DNA of 5,748 nucleotides from Oscillospiraceae bacterium (GTDB taxonomy: Bacteria > Bacillota > Clostridia > Oscillospirales > Oscillospiraceae): the NCBI GenBank assembly GCA_018265835.1, contig JABLYK010000068.1, forward strand, positions 1-5,748, in the 5' to 3' direction. This document shows, piece after piece, positions 4,857-5,748 of the stretch (position 1 is the stretch's first letter; every line of letters starts with the position of its first letter). Below the pieces are notes generated by a model, which worked only from the letters and a program-made list of their open reading frames with translations, was not told where the DNA came from and made no database searches. The position numbers and the translations under genes are program-made.

Positions 4857-5699
4857 ATGGAGCATTATATGGATCCAGCATTAATTAATGCGTTTGAGCG
4901 CATGCTGATCGAGGAAGAGAAGTGTGCGTCGACCAGAAAAAAGTATGTGCGCGATGTGAAAGCGCTGCTTGCCTATCTTGGCGAACCGGGGTGTGTTACG
5001 AAAGCGGCGGTCATCGCGTATAAGCAGCACCTGACGGAGCGGTACGCAGTGGCGACGGTCAACGCCATGCTGGCGTCGATCAACAGCTTTTTCAAGAAAA
5101 TGAGCTGGTACGACTGCGTGGTCAAGTCCCTGCGGGTGCAGCAGGCGGCCTTCCGACCACCGGAACGGGAGCTGACCAAGGCGGAGTATTACCGGCTGCT
5201 GCAAACGGCGAAGGCACAGGGAAACGAGCGGCTGTACCTGCTGATGCAGACGCTGTGCGGCACGGGCATCCGCATCAGCGAATTGCCGTTCATCACGGTG
5301 GAAGCCGTGACCGCCGGGCGCGCGCGAGTCACGCTCAAGGGCAAAACCCGTGCGATTCTTTTGCCTGCGGCGCTTTGCCGGGAGCTGCGGCGCTATACGC
5401 GCGCACGCCGGATTCGAACCGGAAGCGTGTTCGTCACGCGCGGCGGCCGCCCTGTGGATCGCAGTAACGTTTTCCGGGAAATGAAAGCGATCTGCACGGA
5501 GGCGGGGGTGGACCCGCGCAAGGTGTTTCCGCACAATCTGCGGCACCTGTTCGCGTGCACCTACTATCAGGCGGAGAAGGACATCTCGCACCTTGCGGAT
5601 CTGCTGGGGCATTCCAGCATCAACACCACGCGCATCTACCTGATGAAAAGCAGCGCCGAGCAGGCGCGCCAGCTCGAGCATCTGGGCTTGGTCATTTAG
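4857..5699 (+). CDS. tyrosine recombinase/integrase (XerC/D-like)
   Basis: A 280-residue site-specific DNA recombinase with the full catalytic set: Arg139 (TGIRISEL, 136-143), the beta-hairpin Lys161 or Lys163 (LKGKTR), His226 and Arg229 (HNLRH), His252 (LLGHSS) and the nucleophile Tyr261 (TTRIYL). Residues about 8-85 form the N-terminal SAM-like, core-binding domain; about 105-270 the catalytic domain. The size is near that of XerC/XerD (about 300) and lacks the extra N-terminal arm-binding domain of lambda-type phage integrases, so it probably acts on a simple core site. The ATG at 4857 follows AAAGGAG by 11 bases; ATG 4869 is too far from that site. No phage, conjugation, excisionase or cargo genes lie within the window, so its job (chromosome-dimer resolution, element mobility or DNA inversion) is open. 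A candidate target repeat lies 24 bases after its stop. Confidence 0.95.
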   Translation: MEHYMDPALINAFERMLIEEEKCASTRKKYVRDVKALLAYLGEPGCVTKAAVIAYKQHLTERYAVATVNAMLASINSFFKKMSWYDCVVKSLRVQQAAFRPPERELTKAEYYRLLQTAKAQGNERLYLLMQTLCGTGIRISELPFITVEAVTAGRARVTLKGKTRAILLPAALCRELRRYTRARRIRTGSVFVTRGGRPVDRSNVFREMKAICTEAGVDPRKVFPHNLRHLFACTYYQAEKDISHLADLLGHSSINTTRIYLMKSSAEQARQLEHLGLVI

Positions 5700-5723
5700 C
5701 CCATGCAGACAAAAAAATAGACC

Positions 5724-5747
5724 ACAACAAAATCTTTGTTTTGTTGT
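5724..5747. repeat. 9-6-9 inverted repeat downstream of the recombinase
   Basis: ACAACAAAA (5724-5732), the 6-base centre TCTTTG, and TTTTGTTGT (5739-5747) make perfect 9-base arms. This is the geometry of a tyrosine recombinase core site (inverted arms around a 6-8 base crossover region), and it lies right after the recombinase gene. The alternative reading is an AU-rich terminator hairpin for the recombinase, but the stem holds only four G-C/C-G containing steps and the sequence after it is cut off by the window edge. Confidence 0.4.
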
Positions 5748-5748
5748 A

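Noticed and set aside
4611..4865. An 84-codon minus-strand frame between rubrerythrin and recombinase
   Set aside because: It would cover both divergent promoters, begins inside the recombinase start region without a ribosome binding site, and its translation shows no recognisable feature.
4881..5681. A 266-codon minus-strand frame antisense to the recombinase
   Set aside because: Arg/His/Gln-rich shadow translation with no ribosome binding site; the + strand has the complete catalytic residues of a recombinase.

Overview
The window looks like chromosome of a moderately GC-rich anaerobic Firmicute, most likely a gut Clostridia member of the Oscillospiraceae/Ruminococcaceae kind. This is inferred from the gene set (rubrerythrin, clostridial-type 2[4Fe-4S] ferredoxin, oleate hydratase), strong AGGAGG ribosome binding sites and AT-rich intergenic spacers between GC-rich genes. 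I could not run a search, so the taxonomic guess stays loose.

Layout from left to right. The last 14 codons of a + strand gene enter from the left edge and are followed by a strong terminator (54-89). Next comes a minus-strand pair: a 60-residue 2[4Fe-4S] ferredoxin (2184-2002), then a full-length 591-residue FAD-dependent oleate hydratase (1940-165). They are 61 bp apart, with a near-perfect palindrome between them. A minus-strand MATE-family efflux pump (3827-2430) follows. It has its own promoter, a structured leader and a bidirectional terminator that starts at its stop codon. Next is a minus-strand rubrerythrin (4576-4037) with its own terminator and promoter. Divergent from it is a complete tyrosine recombinase (4857-5699, + strand). 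Just after that gene lies a short inverted repeat with a 6-base centre, at the right edge of the window.

Functionally, the left half suggests fatty-acid detoxification: the hydratase adds water across the cis-9 double bond of oleate/linoleate, and its FAD works best reduced, so a co-transcribed ferredoxin could be its electron source (inference). Rubrerythrin is an oxidative-stress peroxidase of anaerobes. The MATE pump exports cationic drugs or metabolites. Nothing shows that these three units act together; each appears to have its own promoter and terminator.

I see no RNA genes, CRISPR array or insertion sequence, and no clearly undescribed system. The leads most worth following are the ferredoxin-hydratase pair, the recombinase with an adjacent core-site-like repeat, and the structured leader of the MATE gene. 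No gene-free stretch exceeds 300 bases; the longest (about 280 bases, 4577-4856) holds the divergent rubrerythrin and recombinase promoters.
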